9,428 nucleotides of DNA from Paenibacillaceae bacterium (GTDB lineage Bacteria > Bacillota > Bacilli > Paenibacillales > NBRC-103111). The position numbers and the translations under genes were made by a program. The stretch is from positions 1 through 9,428 of the forward strand of contig JAJFMO010000085.1 of the NCBI GenBank assembly GCA_020697475.1, read 5' to 3'. Shown here piece by piece: positions 6,534-9,428 of this stretch. The notes below the pieces were generated by a model. It did not search any database. It saw nothing but the letters and a program-made list of their open reading frames with translations, and was not told the origin of the DNA. Numbering within the stretch: position 1 is the first letter of the stretch; every line of letters begins with the position of its first letter.

Positions 6534-6710
6534 AATTTAACTTTCCCGAATTACAGTAGCTTGAGGGCAGACTTACGACGCTCCAATTCAACTTTGCCGT
6601 ATTGGAGTCAAGTGGACGCTGACGATTTGCACTGTAATTCAATTTTCCCGATTTGGAGCGAGTGCGGCCGCAGACTTAACGCTTTCCAATTCAACTTTAC
6701 CGAATTACAG
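6534..6710 (+). repeat. Repeat family C: four direct copies of a 23-base core, period 51-52
   Basis: The core, approximately AATTCAACTTT-n-CCGnATT-nn-AG, occurs at 6534-6556, 6585-6607, 6636-6658 and 6688-6710. Start-to-start distances are 51, 51 and 52. The intervening 28-29 bases are partly similar too: GCAGACTTA with a following ACG or ACGC appears in the first and third gaps. The repeat is therefore about 51 bases long with a better conserved core. A fainter relic, TTGGAGCGA at 6496-6504, suggests an older unit to the left. Confidence 0.75.
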
Positions 6711-6827
6711 CAGCCTGGGTGCCGCGGCCTCGCACTTGTTCTGTCGCAAAATCCGCCTTAAGTATATGAACCGCCTCTTCAAGATTGCCCCACCTGCGTC
6801 CGCATGCAGCAAACCGTCGACCCCAGC

Positions 6828-8420
6828 TTAGTTCGCATCCACGCTCTCTTGACCGTTGTCTTGTCCGCTCCCACTCCCAGTCCCGCTCCCGCTCCCCTGT
6901 GCACGGCCTTCCGACCCTCCAAACTCCAGCTTCGCCTTTCCCATCAGCACGATCATAGCCGCGCCCAAGACGATCGCCGCCAACAGCCAAGCGAAGACGC
7001 TGGCAATCGAATCGGCCAATGCGCCCGACATCGCCGCCACCACTTCCTGCGGGATATGCGCCTTGACCTCCGGCTGCAGCAGCACGCGGGCGTCCGCGCC
7101 GAACTTCTGCAGCATCTGCGGATCGGGCAGCACCGTCTCCAGCAAGCCGCTGAAATGGTTCATCTGCAAGCTACCAAAGACGGCAATCCCGATCGTGGAA
7201 CCGATCGTGCGGAAGAATGCGAGAATCGAGTTGACGCTGCCGCGATACCGGTATTCCATGTTGTGCAGCGACGACATCGCCAGCACCGGGAACGAAGCGC
7301 CGACGCCGAAGCCCATCAAGATCATGTAGACGGTGATGAGAATACGGCTCGTCCCTGCATCGATCTTGGCCAAGAACGCCGTCCCGATCAGCAAAATTGC
7401 CACAGACACAAGCATCACGTTGCGATAAGGGAACTTGCGGGTGAGCATTCCGCCGACCGCGCTGCTCGCCACCACGCCGAGCATCATCGGGGTGAGCACG
7501 AGGCCGGAGTTGCTGGCAGTGCCGTCCTTAACACCCTGGATGAAGAGCGGGATGTACGTCGCAGCGCATATGAGCGTCATGCCGTAAAAGAAGCTCGTGC
7601 CCATGCTTGCCGCAAACAACCGCTTGCGGAACAAATTCAGAGGAACGACCGGATCCGACACCTTCGTCTCCACAATCAGGAAGACGATCAGCAACACCGC
7701 CGCCATCACGAACAGGCCGATAATGCGCCACGAATCCCAAGCGTACGATACGCCGTCGACCGTCTTACCGCCAAGCTCCAAGGCGAACATGAGAGCAAGC
7801 ACCGACAGCGTCATGACGATCGTGCCCCACCAGTCGATCTTCTGACGCCTATGCTCCAACGATTCGTGATACGCAATCACAATAAGAATGAATGAGACGA
7901 CGCCGAGAGGCAAATTAATATAGAAGATCCAACGCCAATCCACATAATCGGTGAAGAACGCCCCGGCCAACGGACCGAGCACGCTGGACACTCCGAACAC
8001 GGCGCCGAACAGCCCTTGCATCTTGCCCTGCTGTTCGCGAGGGAAAATATCGAACACGATCGTGAACGTAATCGGCATCAGCGCCCCGCCGCCGATCCCC
8101 TGGATCGCCCGGTAAATGATCAGCTCGGTCATTCCGTTCGCCGTTCCGCACAGCGCGGAGCCGATCATGAAGACGGTCAAGCCGATTAAGAAAAACAGCT
8201 TGCGCCCATACATATCCGACAATTTGCCGAAGATCGGCATGGAAGTGACGCTCGTAATCAAGTAGGCGGAGAACACCCATACGTACTTGTCCAACCCCCC
8301 AAGCACGGACACGATCGTCGGCATCGCTGTCGAGACGATCGTCTGGTCAAGCGCCGCCAACAGCAACCCCAGCATAAGCCCGGCGACCGTCAGCCTAATA
8401 TTCGATTTTTTTCTATCCAT
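6828..8420 (-). CDS. MFS drug efflux transporter, DHA2 family (EmrB/QacA type, 14 TM)
   Basis: This is a proton-coupled multidrug or toxic-compound exporter of the cytoplasmic membrane, 530 residues with about 14 hydrophobic segments. Signature motifs: TM1 motif D1 LDQTIVSTAMPTI, with D25; motif A GKLSDMYGRK at 65-74; motif B YRAIQGIGGG at 103-112, with R104; and motif C with GVSSVLGPLAGAFF at about 143-156, which marks antiporters. DWRWIFYINLPLG (161-173) is typical of 14-TM DHA2 members. A large outer loop before the last TM (about 420-468) is also normal for the group. The C-terminal 30 residues are a Gly/Ser repeat tail. The ATG at 8420 has a GAGG ribosome binding site 7 bases upstream. 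The next gene upstream is a divergent LysR regulator, probably its local controller. Substrate is not inferable. Confidence 0.94.
   Translation of the reverse strand: MDRKKSNIRLTVAGLMLGLLLAALDQTIVSTAMPTIVSVLGGLDKYVWVFSAYLITSVTSMPIFGKLSDMYGRKLFFLIGLTVFMIGSALCGTANGMTELIIYRAIQGIGGGALMPITFTIVFDIFPREQQGKMQGLFGAVFGVSSVLGPLAGAFFTDYVDWRWIFYINLPLGVVSFILIVIAYHESLEHRRQKIDWWGTIVMTLSVLALMFALELGGKTVDGVSYAWDSWRIIGLFVMAAVLLIVFLIVETKVSDPVVPLNLFRKRLFAASMGTSFFYGMTLICAATYIPLFIQGVKDGTASNSGLVLTPMMLGVVASSAVGGMLTRKFPYRNVMLVSVAILLIGTAFLAKIDAGTSRILITVYMILMGFGVGASFPVLAMSSLHNMEYRYRGSVNSILAFFRTIGSTIGIAVFGSLQMNHFSGLLETVLPDPQMLQKFGADARVLLQPEVKAHIPQEVVAAMSGALADSIASVFAWLLAAIVLGAAMIVLMGKAKLEFGGSEGRAQGSGSGTGSGSGQDNGQESVDAN
6867..6896 (-). 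repeat. Five hexanucleotide units in the MFS C-terminal tail
   Basis: On the plus strand the units read GCTCCC, ACTCCC, AGTCCC, GCTCCC, GCTCCC. On the coding strand each six bases encodes Gly-Ser or Gly-Thr, giving the GSGSGTGSGSG tail. Because the unit is a multiple of three, gain or loss of units keeps the frame. Confidence 0.8.
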
Positions 8421-8466
8421 TTGGGAACCTCAATTCTCTCCATTTTTATCCAATCTTAAGTCCATT

Positions 8467-8518
8467 CTTATTATATAGGGAAATGGTTGCAGATTAAAAT
8501 AACGTATCATATAATAAG
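8467..8518. promoter_or_regulatory. Back-to-back MFS/LysR promoters inside a 10-bp dyad
   Basis: CTTATTATAT at 8467-8476 and ATATAATAAG at 8509-8518 are exact reverse complements. Each arm contains a perfect -10 box: TATAAT on the minus strand at 8475-8470 for the MFS gene, and TATAAT on the plus strand at 8510-8515 for the LysR gene. The LysR -35 is TTGCAG (8487-8492, 17-base spacing). The MFS -35 would be TTTAAT on the minus strand (8498-8493, 17-base spacing), so the two -35 boxes abut. A LysR protein bound at the centre could affect both promoters. The region is too AT-rich to pick out a T-N11-A site by eye. Confidence 0.55.
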
Positions 8519-8592
8519 CGAATTAGGAGCGCGGCCAATGATAAATTTCATTTATGGAAGGCATAAGCCGTTGGTGAAGGAGGTCTGCGGAT

Positions 8593-9428
8593 GTGAACAT
8601 CAATCAACTGGAGACGCTCGCGGCGATCGCGAAGACGATGAGCTTCCGCAAAGCCAGCGAGTTGCTGAATTTGACTCAACCGGCGGTATCCGCGCAAATT
8701 CGCAGCCTGGAGAACGAATTCCAGACAGTGCTGATCGACCGCAGGCAACCGATCACGCTAACCGACAGCGGGATCCTGTTTCTCGAACACGCCAGGCGCA
8801 TCCTGCAAACGGTCGAGGAGCTGAAGCAGCGGCTGAACGACTTGAACCAAACACCGTACGGCCATATTCAGCTAGGAACGACAACATCGATCGCCATGCA
8901 AATTTTGCCCCGGGTGCTGTCGTACTTTCAAGACCAATTCCCACTGATCAAGACGACGATTCATTCGATGCCGTCCTCACAAGTAATGGATTGTGTCGAG
9001 AACGGCTCTATTGACATGGGCATTACGTATTTGTTCGAAAAAAGCCCTCTGCTGGAAACGTCCGTGCTGTATTACGACTGGTTTGAGCTGGTTGTCTCGC
9101 CCAATCACCCGTTGGCCGGGCAAGCTCACCTGGAAGTGGAGCAACTGCGCGACATACCGTTCATTATGCTATCGACGGAGACGGTTGGGCGGCGGTTTGT
9201 CGATCAAATTTTTCGCAAATTCGAGATTGAACCGCACATCGTCATGGAGCTCTCCAGCAGCGAAGAAGTGAAGCGCATGGTCGAGCTGAATCTCGGAGCG
9301 GCGATTATTTCGCGGATGACGACGGCGAAGGAACTGAGGGAAGGCACGCTGCGACGGATACATGTTGACGAGCTGGCGATCACCCATCCGGTGGGCGTAG
9401 TTTATAAATCGGGGCGTTATATTAACTC
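8593..9428 (+). CDS. LysR-family transcriptional regulator (partial, runs off the right edge)
   Basis: This is a DNA-binding regulator, probably controlling the divergent MFS pump and itself. The start is GTG at 8593; an AAGGAGGT ribosome binding site at 8577-8584 lies exactly 8 bases upstream, and the ATG two bases earlier is followed at once by TGA. There are 278 open codons before the edge, so only about 15-25 residues are missing from the usual 290-300. The N-terminal winged HTH (about 1-60) includes SFRKASELLNLTQPAVSAQI with the recognition helix, then a linker helix (about 61-85). The effector-binding domain starts at GHIQLGTTTSIA (about 90) and includes SIDMGITY, DWFELVVSPNHPLA and LNLGAAIIS. 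The wing region reads NEFQTVLIDR where most family members have a form of LGxxLFxR, a mild departure. The ligand is unknown. Confidence 0.92.
   Translation, partial: MNINQLETLAAIAKTMSFRKASELLNLTQPAVSAQIRSLENEFQTVLIDRRQPITLTDSGILFLEHARRILQTVEELKQRLNDLNQTPYGHIQLGTTTSIAMQILPRVLSYFQDQFPLIKTTIHSMPSSQVMDCVENGSIDMGITYLFEKSPLLETSVLYYDWFELVVSPNHPLAGQAHLEVEQLRDIPFIMLSTETVGRRFVDQIFRKFEIEPHIVMELSSSEEVKRMVELNLGAAIISRMTTAKELREGTLRRIHVDELAITHPVGVVYKSGRYIN

Larger units (their letters stand above)
5626..6827. other. Long non-coding region: G-rich tract plus degenerate repeats and palindromes
   Basis: I see no convincing gene in these 1.2 kb. The reading frames present have no recognisable domain, poor codon structure or no ribosome binding site. 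From left to right it holds: a purine-biased G-rich stretch (about 5700-5860); GGNGATTAAGC motifs in both orientations (5708-5952); AACCGTTA repeats (5871-6072); a 9-bp and an 8-bp perfect hairpin (6124-6182); a TAACGGAACT inverted repeat (6264-6399); two more dyads (6439-6486); and four direct repeats of a 23-base core (6534-6710). The last about 110 bases before the MFS stop hold nothing I can name, including no clear terminator for the MFS gene. Confidence 0.75.

Noticed and set aside
6534..6710. CRISPR array
   Set aside because: The 23-base repeats differ from each other at several positions, there are only four, and the intervening segments share sequence, unlike true spacers. No cas gene is present in the window.
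6519..6761. 80-residue plus-strand reading frame
   Set aside because: It simply translates repeat family C (a 51-base period gives a 17-residue repeat) and the 52-base last step breaks the pattern. It has no ribosome binding site and no recognisable domain.
6804..7895. 363-residue plus-strand frame
   Set aside because: It is antisense to the MFS transporter and is rich in His, Arg and Gln with no domain. The MFS motifs on the other strand are unambiguous.

Overview
This window looks like a chromosomal stretch from a Gram-positive bacterium of the Bacillota, most likely Paenibacillaceae (Paenibacillus, Cohnella or Brevibacillus type). That is an inference from several features: strong purine-rich ribosome binding sites (for example AAGGAGGT before the LysR gene), sigma-A type promoters, moderate GC content, an RND permease paired with an unusually long adaptor, a YutF/NagD-type HAD phosphatase, and long non-coding gaps full of short degenerate repeats. 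No RNA gene of a known family, IS element, phage gene or CRISPR array was recognised.

Layout. Positions 1-3742 (minus strand) hold a two-gene efflux operon: a 716-residue membrane fusion protein, then the N-terminal half of an RND permease that runs off the left edge. The two genes overlap by ATGA. Positions 3743-3988 form a divergent intergenic region. It contains a good plus-strand promoter followed at once by a compact two-stem RNA fold that I cannot assign to a family. Positions 3989-5553 (plus) carry a HAD-IIA phosphatase and a PAP2-family membrane phosphatase or phosphotransferase, followed by a clear rho-independent terminator at about 5601-5625. Positions 5626-6827 contain no convincing gene. 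They hold a G-rich stretch, several perfect palindromes and three different degenerate repeat families, which share a spacing of about 51 bp. Positions 6828-8420 (minus) encode a 14-TM DHA2 (EmrB/QacA-type) drug efflux MFS protein. Position 8593 to the right edge (plus) encodes a divergently transcribed LysR regulator, cut off near its C-terminus. The two promoters between them lie inside a perfect 10-bp dyad.

How the genes work together. The window has two separate efflux modules: an RND/MFP pair, and an MFS pump with a divergent LysR gene as its probable local regulator. The two plus-strand hydrolase genes between them are probably unrelated housekeeping or lipid functions. The most unusual material is non-coding: the structured RNA upstream of the HAD gene and the 51-bp-period repeat region at 5871-6710.
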